A DNA stretch of 25,298 bases from Methyloceanibacter sp. (GCA_025449615.1 JANWJA010000003.1:1-25298), one strand, 5' to 3'. Positions 1-8,663 are shown, numbered from the stretch's first letter. Numbers and translations are program-made. Notes: generated by a model from the letters alone, not told the origin.

Positions 1-2329
1 CACTGCCGCCTTTGGCCGTGCGCACGAACGGCAATCCGTCGCGGATCGCGCCCTCCGCCACCGCCCGGCCTACAGTTAATTGCATCGACATGGCGGCAAG
101 CGCCGCGCCGAGCGACGCCATCACCGGCGATTGCACCCGCGCGCGATAAAGGACGAGAAAATGCAGGAGCATAACAAAGAAGGTAGCGATCACCGGCAGC
201 GTTAGCACCGCCTCCGGTACGGCAATATGGAAGAAGGCGACAAGCGGCATCCAGATGAGGTTGAGCAAGGCGATGACCACGCCGAGGGCTTCGGCGCCGA
301 GCCAGCTCATCCAGCCAAATAAGAATGCTGATCTCTGTTGCTGCGTGAGACGGCTCCGACCGGGCAAGAACGCGCGCCAATGCTTCTTGATGAGTTGCAA
401 CCCGCCATACGCCCAGCGATGACGCTGGCGCTTATAGGCGTCGAAATTGTTTGGCAAGAGACCCCAGCCATAGCGTTTGCGCGTATAGAGCGAGTTCCAG
501 CCGCGCGCGAGCATCGCGAGGCCGAGATCGGTATCCTCGACAATCGTATCGCTAGACCAGCCGCCCGCATCCTCAAGCGCCGTGCGCCGCACCAGGCACA
601 TCGTGCCGTGCGTGACGATGGCATTGACCTCGTTCCGCTGCACCATGCCGATATCGAAGAAGCCGGCATACTCGCCATTCATCAAGGCATGCGTGACGCT
701 GCGGCCGCCGTCGCGATGATCTTGCGGTGCCTGCACTAGTCCAACCGACGGATCGGTGAAGGACGGCACAAGATCGTTTAGCCAGTTTGGATCAACGATG
801 TAGTCGGCATCGATCACGCCGACGATCTCGGTCTCCGGCGCGCTATGCGCAAGCGCAAGCCGAAGCGCGCCCGCTTTGAAGCCCTCGAGCTTTTCCATGT
901 GCACGAATTTGAAGCGAGGTCCAAGCGCCTTGCAGTGCTCCTCGACCGGACGCCACAGGCTCGCGTCCGGCGTATTGTTGCTCACCACCACGCATTCGAA
1001 ATTCGGCCAGTCAAGCTTCGCCACGCTGTCCAGCGTCTCGCGCAACATCTCCGGCGGCTCGCGGCAGGTGGGAATGTGGATCGACACGAACGGTGCGTGC
1101 TCCAACGCGTTAGTCGGCATCGCCAGCAAGCGCCGCGGCGCCGAACCGAACAGGATCGCAGCGAGCTCCTCGACCCGCTGTTTCATGATGACGATGAGGG
1201 GCACCAGCAACAGGGCGCCGACTATCATCGCAAGCTGCGAACCGAACACAAAATAATGTGTCGCCCAATAGTCGAACACTTGCGAACACCACGCCCCGAT
1301 CACATTCGCGGTGACGGCAATGACGAAGGCCTGCACCGGCCGCACGCCGGGACTGACGAAGATCGCGAGCGAAAGCAAAAGCCCAAGGCCGAGTGCCGCT
1401 CCCGCTTTCAAATACCAGTTCTGCGCCTGAACGATGCCGGTCAGCGCGAATTTCGGGTTACGCGCGGCGTCGAACAATCCCCAATAGGGCCCGACGCTAC
1501 CTTCGAAGGTCTTCCACGGCTGATCAAAGGCCTCGACGATGGAATAGTCGATACCCATGGCGTCGGCGCGCGCGAGGAAATCGCGCAACACTTGCGCCTG
1601 GGTGAGAGGATCTGGCACCGCGTCCTTGCGATTGAGTCCGGCGCTCGGCCAGCCGAACTCGGCAATGACGATGCGTTTTCCGGGATAGGTCTGGCGAAGC
1701 TTCTCATAGATCTTCGCGGCATGGTCGACGGCGGCGGAACCGGGAAGGCCTTCCCAATAGGGCAAAATGTGCACGGCCAGATAATCGACTGACGATGCAA
1801 GCTCCGGATGCTCAAGCCAGACATTCCACACTTCGGCGGTCGTCACCGGCACTGAGACCTCGCGTTTGACGCGTTGGATCTTGGTGATAAGTTCGGGGAC
1901 GGTCAGGTTCTCGCGGTAGATCGTTTCGTTGCCGACAATCACGCTGTCGATGTTGGTATGACGCTTGGCGAGCGCGATGCCGCCCTCCATCTCCCGCTCG
2001 TCTCGCTCTTGTTGTCCGTCGAGCCAGATGCCTTGGCTCACGTGCAAGCCGAAATCTGCAGCGATACCCGGCACCAGCTCCATGCCGTTGGTGGCCGAAT
2101 AGGTTCTGATTTTCCGCGTATAAGGCTCGATCGTCGCGAGATCGGATCTGATCTGGGCCTCGTCGGTGCCCTCAACTAGACCGTTCGCATCAGGATTGAT
2201 CGGCGAAAAGGAGAGACTGGCAATCTCGTTCGCATCGGGAGGCGCCACGCTCGACTGGGTGAGATACCAAGCCAAGGCATGGAGAATGGTCGCGACGGTG
2301 ACCAGGGCCACGACAAGTAGACTGCGCAT
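1..2329 (-). CDS. ndvB: GH17-GT2 fusion beta-1,3-glucan synthase, NdvB-like (3' end cut by window edge)
   Basis: Membrane glucan synthase; 776 codons are present and the C-terminus lies beyond base 1. An N-terminal membrane anchor (residues 4-24) precedes a glycoside hydrolase 17 domain (about 35-300). Both expected glutamates are visible: E135 in a GNE motif and E224 in AEFGWPS. HILPYWE and EAFDQPWK are further family signatures. Membrane segments at about 305-382 lead to a cellulose-synthase-like GT2 domain with IPTCREP (419-425), DAD (507-509), VEDTD (597-601) and QRHRW (635-639), the hallmarks of a processive UDP-glucose transferase. More membrane helices follow from about 665. The same GH17 plus GT2 architecture is known for NdvB of Pseudomonas, and Bradyrhizobium NdvB makes cyclic beta-(1,3),(1,6)-glucan. 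GT2 probably polymerises UDP-glucose and GH17 probably branches or cyclises by transglycosylation. The ATG at 2329 opens directly into the signal anchor. The family is certain; the exact product is inferred. Confidence 0.9.
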   Translation of the reverse strand, partial: MRSLLVVALVTVATILHALAWYLTQSSVAPPDANEIASLSFSPINPDANGLVEGTDEAQIRSDLATIEPYTRKIRTYSATNGMELVPGIAADFGLHVSQGIWLDGQQERDEREMEGGIALAKRHTNIDSVIVGNETIYRENLTVPELITKIQRVKREVSVPVTTAEVWNVWLEHPELASSVDYLAVHILPYWEGLPGSAAVDHAAKIYEKLRQTYPGKRIVIAEFGWPSAGLNRKDAVPDPLTQAQVLRDFLARADAMGIDYSIVEAFDQPWKTFEGSVGPYWGLFDAARNPKFALTGIVQAQNWYLKAGAALGLGLLLSLAIFVSPGVRPVQAFVIAVTANVIGAWCSQVFDYWATHYFVFGSQLAMIVGALLLVPLIVIMKQRVEELAAILFGSAPRRLLAMPTNALEHAPFVSIHIPTCREPPEMLRETLDSVAKLDWPNFECVVVSNNTPDASLWRPVEEHCKALGPRFKFVHMEKLEGFKAGALRLALAHSAPETEIVGVIDADYIVDPNWLNDLVPSFTDPSVGLVQAPQDHRDGGRSVTHALMNGEYAGFFDIGMVQRNEVNAIVTHGTMCLVRRTALEDAGGWSSDTIVEDTDLGLAMLARGWNSLYTRKRYGWGLLPNNFDAYKRQRHRWAYGGLQLIKKHWRAFLPGRSRLTQQQRSAFLFGWMSWLGAEALGVVIALLNLIWMPLVAFFHIAVPEAVLTLPVIATFFVMLLHFLVLYRARVQSPVMASLGAALAAMSMQLTVGRAVAEGAIRDGLPFVRTAKGGS

Positions 2330-2440
2330 AGCAAATGATCTTTCCCGAACACAGGCCTGCCAGTCCTCCTCGGCCACCGCCGCAGAGAATTTCTGCAGTC
2401 CTCCCTAAACCCTTTCGTCCGGTGATAGGTTCCCGCCTAT

Positions 2441-3007
2441 TTAGTTCGGTACCGTCCCACTCTTTGTTGTTGTCGTTGTCGTCGTCGTTGCAGTCGTCGC
2501 GTCGGTCAGGCCCGTTGGTCCCTCCGGTGAAATCCAGCAACCATGGACTCGCGACGCCAGACGGTCCGCAGCCTTGGGGTCGATCGGCCCCTGCTGCACG
2601 ACGCACCTGAACGCGAGCCTCAAATGATCCTGCGAACAGCCGAATCGGTCATAGAGCGCGATATAGCGGTTGGCAGTGTCGACATCGTCACGCCAGAGCA
2701 GGCTGGCGATCCGGCGTCCGGTCCAGACGCACTCGGGGGCCCCGGCTGCACGCGGCAACTTCGCTTTCGCCTCTTCATATTCGGCGACAGCCTTGGCCTG
2801 GGCCTCATGCTCTGCGGCTGCCGCGTCGGCGGGCTTCTGCCCTTCTTCCGCAGGCTGAGCTTTCTGCTCGCCCTGGGCCTGCTCGGGAGGCTTTTGCTCC
2901 CCCTGGCCTTGAGCCGTAGCCATTTGAACGGACGCCAATAAAACGCCGCCGGCGAAAGCCACGGCGGCTGAACGAAATACGAAGCACAGCATGTGTGGAG
3001 TGCTCAT
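2441..3007 (-). CDS. Small secreted protein of the beta-glucan locus (possible NdvD-like)
   Basis: A 188-residue predicted periplasmic protein lying 111 bases upstream of the glucan synthase on the same strand, so probably co-transcribed with it. A signal peptide covers about residues 1-32 (cleavage near ATA/QG). A hydrophilic Gln/Glu/Pro/Ala-rich stretch with repeated QGEQK units (34-80) follows, then a compact domain (about 90-160) with four cysteines (C93, C124, C135, C157) that could form two disulfides. The domain carries ECVWTGRRIASLLWRDD and LYDRFGC. I recall similar proteins labelled beta-1,3/beta-1,6-glucan biosynthesis protein in Bradyrhizobium-type genomes, and an ndvD gene reported near ndvB and ndvC there, but I cannot confirm homology here. 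The C-terminus has eight consecutive threonines encoded by a trinucleotide tract. An internal ATG at 2992 is an alternative start; neither start has a clear ribosome binding site. Confidence 0.75.
   Translation of the reverse strand: MSTPHMLCFVFRSAAVAFAGGVLLASVQMATAQGQGEQKPPEQAQGEQKAQPAEEGQKPADAAAAEHEAQAKAVAEYEEAKAKLPRAAGAPECVWTGRRIASLLWRDDVDTANRYIALYDRFGCSQDHLRLAFRCVVQQGPIDPKAADRLASRVHGCWISPEGPTGLTDATTATTTTTTTTKSGTVPN
2463..2508. repeat. Imperfect GTT/GTC trinucleotide tract encoding poly-threonine
   Basis: On plus the bases run as repeated gtt and gtc triplets. On minus they read as Thr codons near the C-terminus of the small secreted protein, giving eight threonines in a row followed by KSGTVPN. 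Unit loss or gain would keep the frame and change only the tail length. Confidence 0.8.
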
Positions 3008-3174
3008 GCCCGATAGGGTTTAAACGCGGTACGATGCATTGGATGCTTAAATTTTGTCATCCAGACGGCAAAACCCTCTCTATCATCTCGCAATTGCACA
3101 AACTAGTGCATTCCGTTCAAAAACTCCCGCAAAGCTGCTATTGGTCGCGGCCTCCTTCCCCTTAAGCGGCCCCG
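3008..3174. promoter_or_regulatory. Divergent intergenic region between the two arms of the glucan locus
   Basis: This 167-base gap separates the minus-strand pair (secreted protein and glucan synthase) from the plus-strand GH17 membrane gene, so promoters for both arms should lie here. I see no confident -35/-10 pair or operator. The plus-strand ATG at 3175 lacks a clear Shine-Dalgarno sequence. Confidence 0.4.
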
Positions 3175-4773
3175 ATGATCCGCCTCCCCCTCCTTTTCGC
3201 GTTCACCGCCGCCTCGGTTTGGCTGGCCTGGTCCCTCTTAGGTGCCCCGATAGCCGTGCCCCCCTCTCCACTCGGACCCGGCGAGACGCTGCCTTGCGTC
3301 TCCTACACCCCCTACCAAGGCAGCCAGACGCCCTTTGACCAACCCCTTGTTATCTCCGACCAGCAGATCACAGCCGACATGGAGCGGCTGGCCAAAATCA
3401 CCTCATGCATTCGGACCTATAGCGCCGGGGGTGCTCAGCGCCGCGTCACCCGGATCGCCGCCAGCCAAGGCTTGAAGGTCATGCAAGGCATCTGGTTGGC
3501 ACGGAATCTCGCCGCCAATCGCCGCGAGATCGAAAGCGCGATCCAACTCGCCCGGCTACACCCGGGCAAAATCGCGGCCATCATTGTCGGTAATGAAGTC
3601 TCACTCCGCGGCGAACTCCCGCCCGCCAAGATCGCCGAGTACCTGCAGGAGGTAAAGCGCCGGTCAGGACTTCCCGTCACTTATGCCGACGTTTGGGAAT
3701 TTTGGCTGAGGCTTGCAGAGCTCGCGCCTTATGTCGACTTCATCACCATCCACATTCTTCCCTATTGGGAGGACACCCCGGTCGCCGCGAAGGATGCCGC
3801 CGGCCACGTCCGCGACATCAGAGCCGAAGTCAGCAAACGATTCGAAGGAAAGGAGATTTTGATTGGGGAGGTTGGCTGGCCAAGTCATGGCCGGATGCGC
3901 GAAGGCGCGCTCCCCTCGCCGTCAAATCAGGCGCGCGTCTTGAGCGACGTCATCGCGGCAGCCAAGGAGGGAAACTGGAAGGTCAACTATATCGAGGCGT
4001 TCGACCAGCCTTGGAAGCGGCTGCTGGAGGGAACCGTGGGCGGCTATTGGGGGCTGCTCGACGCCAAGGCGCGAGAACCCAAATTCCACTTCGGCGAGCC
4101 GATCTCCAATTACCCGCACTGGCAGCTTCAAGCCGGACTCGGAATCGGCGCTGCTTTGATCGTCTTCGTCTCGGCGTGGCTGGGACGAATTGGCGCCACC
4201 AGGTGGGACTGGAAAACCGATGTGGTGATCGCGGTGATCGCCCTCGTCACCGGTCTGCTGTTCGGGCTCGCCGTCGAGAACTTCACAATTGATGGCGAGC
4301 AGTTAGGCGATCGGATCAAGGCCCTGATCATGGTCGTGCTCGCATTCGCAGCACCGGCGGCCGCCGCCTTCGCCATTGCTCGCGAGAACGAGCTTCCCGG
4401 CTTCGCCTTTGCTCTGAACCGCTTTTATTCGCGACGACTGAATTGGCCGGCCCTTATTCTCGCTGCTCTGTTCGCGGCTTCGGTCGCGGCCGCCCTCCAC
4501 GTCGCGCTCGGGCTCGTCATGGATTCGCGCTATCAGGATTTTCCCTTCGCCGCGCTCTCGCCAATTGCCATTGCGTTCGCCATCCTTGCCTTCGCCGGCA
4601 AACCGAGGCCGCGGCCAGGGCTTGCGGAAATCGTGGCCAGTGTCGTGCTTTTCGGCTCCGCTCTCTTCATCATCGCCATTGAAGGCTTGCGCAATTGGCA
4701 AGCTCTGTGGCTCGCCTCGACGCTTATTCTGCTTTCGCTCGCGTGTTTCCGTGCGCGAGCCGCGCCAGGCTGA
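3175..4773 (+). CDS. ndvC: GH17 family membrane glucan-modifying enzyme, NdvC-like
   Basis: A 532-residue membrane protein. A signal anchor (residues 3-23) precedes a GH17 domain (about 38-315) with the acid/base glutamate E141 in VGNE and the nucleophile E232 in GEVGWPS. HILPYWED, EAFDQPWK and GYWGLLDA are shared with the GH17 half of the neighbouring synthase. About seven or eight hydrophobic helices fill residues 316-530. No GT2 domain is present. Size (about 58 kDa) and context fit NdvC of Bradyrhizobium, reported as needed for beta-1,6 linkages of cyclic beta-(1,3),(1,6)-glucan. A periplasmic transglycosylase that adds branches is the likely role, though an exo-glucanase is possible. It is transcribed divergently from the synthase, and its 3' end overlaps the next minus-strand gene by 50 bases. 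Confidence 0.85.
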   Translation: MIRLPLLFAFTAASVWLAWSLLGAPIAVPPSPLGPGETLPCVSYTPYQGSQTPFDQPLVISDQQITADMERLAKITSCIRTYSAGGAQRRVTRIAASQGLKVMQGIWLARNLAANRREIESAIQLARLHPGKIAAIIVGNEVSLRGELPPAKIAEYLQEVKRRSGLPVTYADVWEFWLRLAELAPYVDFITIHILPYWEDTPVAAKDAAGHVRDIRAEVSKRFEGKEILIGEVGWPSHGRMREGALPSPSNQARVLSDVIAAAKEGNWKVNYIEAFDQPWKRLLEGTVGGYWGLLDAKAREPKFHFGEPISNYPHWQLQAGLGIGAALIVFVSAWLGRIGATRWDWKTDVVIAVIALVTGLLFGLAVENFTIDGEQLGDRIKALIMVVLAFAAPAAAAFAIARENELPGFAFALNRFYSRRLNWPALILAALFAASVAAALHVALGLVMDSRYQDFPFAALSPIAIAFAILAFAGKPRPRPGLAEIVASVVLFGSALFIIAIEGLRNWQALWLASTLILLSLACFRARAAPG

Positions 4774-5134
4774 GGACGAGCAAAGCCAATGCGAGTGCCG
4801 AGAGCCGCGTGTTGTAAAGCACGACTCCGAACGCGGCGAAGATGAGCCCGATCCCGAACGCGACGATGTTTGGTCGGCAAAGTTGCAAGCCTGCCGCTGC
4901 GATCGAAACGGCGCCGAACACGGTCGAGTTGAAAAGATAGACTGTCGCGAGACGCAGCCGGCAAATGAGGCTCAAGTCGCCGGCGTCGCAAGCGAACCCG
5001 ATCTGCGTGTTCTCGATAATGCCGTAGCGGAGATAGAGCGCCGCGGCCAGCGCGGCGAGCGCCAGCGCGCCAAGCAGCGTCGCTTGCCGCCGCGAAGGAC
5101 GAAAAAAGCCGCTCTCCCCTCCCTTATCCATCAT
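4724..5134 (-). CDS. Small four-helix membrane protein, function unknown
   Basis: A 136-residue protein with a basic N-terminus (RPSRRQ, residues 13-18) and about four hydrophobic segments (roughly 19-37, 62-83, 87-105 and 109-128). Cysteines C49 and C58 flank a short loop. I do not recognise a family. The start is supported by AGGAAGG just before tandem ATG codons at 5134 and 5131. Its last 50 bases run tail-to-tail into the end of the GH17 membrane gene, so the two 3' ends share DNA on opposite strands. Being next to the glucan genes suggests a possible envelope role, but no motif supports a specific one. Confidence 0.65.
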   Translation of the reverse strand: MMDKGGESGFFRPSRRQATLLGALALAALAAALYLRYGIIENTQIGFACDAGDLSLICRLRLATVYLFNSTVFGAVSIAAAGLQLCRPNIVAFGIGLIFAAFGVVLYNTRLSALALALLVLSLARLAHGNTRAKAE

Positions 5135-5255
5135 GCCTTCCTAGGACTTCACCCTGTTTCATCCAGCGAAATTGAGCCGTTCCTTCCGCCAAATTTTAAC
5201 AATTCGACGATAGCCTCCACGTCGCCTGTTTTCCTTACCAGAGCTTAGAGCGACA

Positions 5256-5789
5256 ATGGCCAAAGCCAAATACCATAAGGCGCAGCGCGTGTTCGTGAAG
5301 CCGGTCGGTACCTGGGCCTATATCGAGGCCGTGGTGCCGAAATGGGTCAAGGGCTGCGAAGAGCCGATCAAGATCGCCTACGATGTCGGCATGGGCCGCG
5401 AATTCGCGCCGGAAGAGCTCGAGCCGGAATCCTCAGGCATGCACAATGGCAGCGTCGAGGAAGCCTTCACCGGCGAGTGGCGCATCATGCGCGGACAGAA
5501 TCGCTGGAAGAGCGCCGAGCAATGCGGCCATCATCCCTTCCCCGGCACCCATCCGTTGGTGGTCACCTCTGATCACGATTGGGGCGGCTGGCGCGTGCCC
5601 GGCTCTGAGTACGATCTCGATCCCTATCGTATCGAGCAGCAGGCGCAAGTCATCGTTCGAGCGCCCGTGCTCCTCAAGCTCCTCGAACAGTTCCTGCAGC
5701 ATGCCGAGCACGAGCCGGAAAATCTCAGCGACGATTTGACCAAGCTCGCCCAGGTCGCCCGGCGCATCTTGGGCGAACTCTCCGAATAG
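5256..5789 (+). CDS. Conserved hypothetical protein, soluble
   Basis: A 177-residue protein with no signal peptide and no membrane segment, so probably cytoplasmic. The N-terminal part is basic (KAKYHKAQRVFVKPVGTW). The middle has many aromatic residues and histidines (SAEQCGHHPFPGTH, SDHDWGGWRVPG) that could suggest metal or nucleic-acid contact, although no catalytic motif is recognisable. Residues about 125-177 look helical and acidic. It lies 72 bases upstream of pepN on the same strand, so co-transcription is possible. Its leader contains a purine-rich stretch (AGAGCGACA) rather than a canonical ribosome binding site. I think it belongs to an uncharacterised alphaproteobacterial family; the function is unknown. 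Confidence 0.75.
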   Translation: MAKAKYHKAQRVFVKPVGTWAYIEAVVPKWVKGCEEPIKIAYDVGMGREFAPEELEPESSGMHNGSVEEAFTGEWRIMRGQNRWKSAEQCGHHPFPGTHPLVVTSDHDWGGWRVPGSEYDLDPYRIEQQAQVIVRAPVLLKLLEQFLQHAEHEPENLSDDLTKLAQVARRILGELSE

Positions 5790-5860
5790 GCGTCCGCCAA
5801 CGCCCCTGACCGTGCAGCTCCGCACTTGGCAGCGCGGCTCCGTCCGTTTATGAGCGGCGG

Positions 5861-8515
5861 ATGGACCAAACCGCCAGAGCTCCCAAACTCCTCAAAGACT
5901 ATGCGCCGCCCGATTACCTCATCGAGGAGGTGGAACTCGATGTTGCGCTCGAGCCCAAAGCAACGCGGGTCAAATCGAAGCTTCGTCTCCGCGCCAATAC
6001 CAACGTACCGGGCGAAAAATCGCTAAAACTCGATGGCGAAGGCCTGACGCTTGAAAGCGTCTCGCTAGACGGCATGCCGCTTCTGCCGTCCGACTATGCT
6101 CTCGACGGCACCACGCTCACCATTCCGCGCGTGCCGTCGGTTCCGTTCACTCTGGAGATCGTCACACTGTGCGATCCGGAGGCCAATACCGCGCTTTCCG
6201 GTCTCTATCGCTCGCGCGGCACCTATTGCACCCAATGCGAGCCGGAAGGCTTCCGCCGCGTCACCTTCTTCATCGATCGTCCCGACGTGCTCGCCGTCTA
6301 TACCGTCCGCATCGAGGCCGACAAGAAGGTGGCACCGATCCTGCTCGCCAACGGCAATCCCGTTGCACACGGTGATATCGAAGGCACCGGCCGCCATTTC
6401 GCCATCTGGCATGACCCGCACCCGAAGCCGTCTTATCTCTTTGCGATGGTCGGCGGCGACCTTGCTTGCGTGCCCGACAGTTTCACCACCGCCTCGGGCC
6501 GTAAGGTCGCGCTCAATATCTATGTCGAGCCCCACAAGGAGGACCGCTGCGCCTGGGCGATGGAATCGTTGAAGCGCGCCATGCGCTGGGACGAGGAGCG
6601 TTTCGGCCGCGAATACGATCTCGACGTCTTCAACATCGTCGCCGTCAGCGACTTCAATATGGGGGCGATGGAGAACAAGGGCCTCAACATCTTCAACGAC
6701 AAGCTGGTGCTGGCGCGGCCCGACACCGCAAGCGATGCCGACTACGTCTCGATCGAAAGCGTCATCGCGCATGAATATTTTCACAACTGGACGGGAAATC
6801 GCGTCACCTGCCGCGACTGGTTTCAGCTTTGCCTCAAAGAAGGTTTGACCGTCTTCCGCGACCAGGAATTCACCGCCGACACGCGCGCCGGTCCCGTCGA
6901 GCGCATTCTTGCCGTGCGCATGTTGAAGACGCATCAATTTCCGGAGGACGCGGGTCCCCTCGCCCATCCGGTCCGGCCGAGGTCTTACATCGAGATCAAC
7001 AATTTCTACACGGCGACCGTCTATGAGAAGGGCGCCGAGCTCTGCCGCATGTTGCAGACGCTGCTGGGGCGCGACGGCTTCCGCAAAGGACTCGACCTCT
7101 ATTTCGAGCGCCATGACGGCGAGGCGGTGACGGTCGAGGATTTCGTCGACGCCATGGTGGATGCGTCGGGCCGCGACCTCAAGCAGTTCATGCTCTGGTA
7201 CACGCAAAGCGGCACGCCGGAGCTCGCCTGCTCGCTCGACTATGATGCCCGCGCCAAGACCGCGACGCTCAATGTGAGTCAGGTCATGTCCCCCACCCCT
7301 GGCCAGAACAAGAAAGAGCCGCTGCTGATTCCCCTCAAAGTCGGCCTGCTCGGCACAAGCGGCGACGACCTTCCCCTTGTTTTGGAGGATGGCAGCAAGA
7401 TCCGCGACGGCATGCTCGAGATGCGGGAGCGCAGCCAGGCCTTCACCTTCCGCGATATTCCGGCGTCCCCGATCCCCTCATTGCTGCGCGGCTTCTCCGC
7501 GCCGGTGCGTCTCACCCAGAATTCCGACCTGCCGCAAATCGAATTTCTGATGCGGCATGATGACGATCCCTTCAATCGTTGGCAGGCAGCGCAGGGCTAC
7601 GCGACAGTGCTCCTCGTCGCGGCCTCGCGCGACGGCTCAAATCTGGAGCGTGTCAGCGGCGAGGAGGCCTTGCGCCTCGCAAGCGCTCTCGCCACCACCG
7701 CCAAGGACGACGCGCTGCTCAGCGCCTATCGTGCCGAGTTCCTGAAACTGCCGAACGAATCCGACATCGCCCGCGAGCTTGGACACGACGTCGACACCGA
7801 CGCCGTGCGTCGCGCGCGCGAGACCTTGCGCACCACCATCGGTACCGCCATTCGCGACGACCTGATCGCGCTTTACGCGGCGAACCAGCAGTCCGGCCCC
7901 TATTCCCCGGACGCCGATAGCGCGGGGAAACGCGCGCTTCGAGGCGCCGCCCTCGATCTTCTGGTTGGCACCGGCGATGAGGCGGAAGCCGAGCGCACCT
8001 TCCGCCACTATCGCGAATCGACCAACATGACGGACTCGATCTCCGCCCTCGCCATCCTGGCCTTTCTCGACGGTCGCGTCCGCGACGAGGCCTTGGCCGA
8101 TTTCTTCGAGCGCTGGCGGGACGAGCCGCTCGTGCTCGACAAATGGTTCGCGGTGCAGGCGCGAGCCGCGCGCGAGGATTCGGTTGAGATCGTCCATGCG
8201 CTGCTGTCGCACCCGAAATTCTCGCTGAAGAACCCAAACCGCGTCCGCGCCCTGATCGGCAGCTTCGTCCATGGCAATCCGACCGGTTTCAACCGCTTAG
8301 ATGGCGCCGGCTACGAGTTGCTCGCCTCTTGCGCGCTCGAGATCGACGGCTTCAACCCGCATATGGCGGCGAGGCTGCTCGGCGCGTTCGAAAGCTGGCA
8401 AAGCTTGGAGCCGATTCGCAAAGCGCGCGCCAAGGAAACCCTGAGCCGGCTCGCCTCCGCCAAGCTCTCCACGGACAGCTACGAGATTGTCGCCAAAACC
8501 CTCGGCACAACCTAG
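5861..8515 (+). CDS. pepN: Aminopeptidase N, M1 metallopeptidase
   Basis: An 884-residue cytosolic zinc aminopeptidase that removes N-terminal residues from peptides during protein turnover. The N-terminal beta domain begins with LKDYAPPDYLIEEVELDVAL, typical of the bacterial PepN branch. The exopeptidase signature GAMEN is at 268-272. The zinc motif HEYFHNW has ligands H304 and H308 and catalytic E305, with third ligand E327 in KEGLT. The remaining roughly 450 residues match the beta-sandwich and helical C-terminal domains of full-length PepN (about 870-890 residues), so the gene looks intact. It is followed on the same strand by the PleC-like kinase, 148 bases downstream. Confidence 0.97.
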   Translation: MDQTARAPKLLKDYAPPDYLIEEVELDVALEPKATRVKSKLRLRANTNVPGEKSLKLDGEGLTLESVSLDGMPLLPSDYALDGTTLTIPRVPSVPFTLEIVTLCDPEANTALSGLYRSRGTYCTQCEPEGFRRVTFFIDRPDVLAVYTVRIEADKKVAPILLANGNPVAHGDIEGTGRHFAIWHDPHPKPSYLFAMVGGDLACVPDSFTTASGRKVALNIYVEPHKEDRCAWAMESLKRAMRWDEERFGREYDLDVFNIVAVSDFNMGAMENKGLNIFNDKLVLARPDTASDADYVSIESVIAHEYFHNWTGNRVTCRDWFQLCLKEGLTVFRDQEFTADTRAGPVERILAVRMLKTHQFPEDAGPLAHPVRPRSYIEINNFYTATVYEKGAELCRMLQTLLGRDGFRKGLDLYFERHDGEAVTVEDFVDAMVDASGRDLKQFMLWYTQSGTPELACSLDYDARAKTATLNVSQVMSPTPGQNKKEPLLIPLKVGLLGTSGDDLPLVLEDGSKIRDGMLEMRERSQAFTFRDIPASPIPSLLRGFSAPVRLTQNSDLPQIEFLMRHDDDPFNRWQAAQGYATVLLVAASRDGSNLERVSGEEALRLASALATTAKDDALLSAYRAEFLKLPNESDIARELGHDVDTDAVRRARETLRTTIGTAIRDDLIALYAANQQSGPYSPDADSAGKRALRGAALDLLVGTGDEAEAERTFRHYRESTNMTDSISALAILAFLDGRVRDEALADFFERWRDEPLVLDKWFAVQARAAREDSVEIVHALLSHPKFSLKNPNRVRALIGSFVHGNPTGFNRLDGAGYELLASCALEIDGFNPHMAARLLGAFESWQSLEPIRKARAKETLSRLASAKLSTDSYEIVAKTLGTT

Positions 8516-8663
8516 ATTCGGATCCTGTCAACAGAATATTAACCGTCTTTCCACAGTTTCCCTCTAGACAGAAGACTCGGCAATCGCCTCAATTAACTGA
8601 GCGATTCGGAGATGCGGCAGTTTCTCCAGTTTGCCGGCGGGAGAATCTAAGAAGGGGGACCGA
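8516..8663. other. Intergenic region between pepN and the PleC-like kinase
   Basis: These 148 bases contain an imperfect inverted repeat at 8582-8606 (AATCGC and TCA pairing with TGA and GCGATT, one bulge, loop of about 6). No T-tract follows it, so a terminator is unproven. I found no TTAA-N7-TTAA CtrA-type site. Confidence 0.35.
8652..8659 (+). promoter_or_regulatory. Ribosome binding site deciding the pleC-like start
   Basis: AAGGGGGA lies about four to six bases before the ATG at 8664. An upstream in-frame TTG at 8631 has no comparable signal, so 8664 is preferred. Confidence 0.75.

Noticed and set aside
845..1792. A 315-codon plus-strand open frame
   Set aside because: It is antisense to the GH17-GT2 synthase, whose catalytic motifs are intact on minus. 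The product is Arg/His-rich with no motif, as expected for a GC-rich shadow frame.
6065..7207. A 380-codon minus-strand open frame opposite pepN
   Set aside because: It covers the conserved zinc and GAMEN motifs of PepN in antisense and shows no motif of its own.
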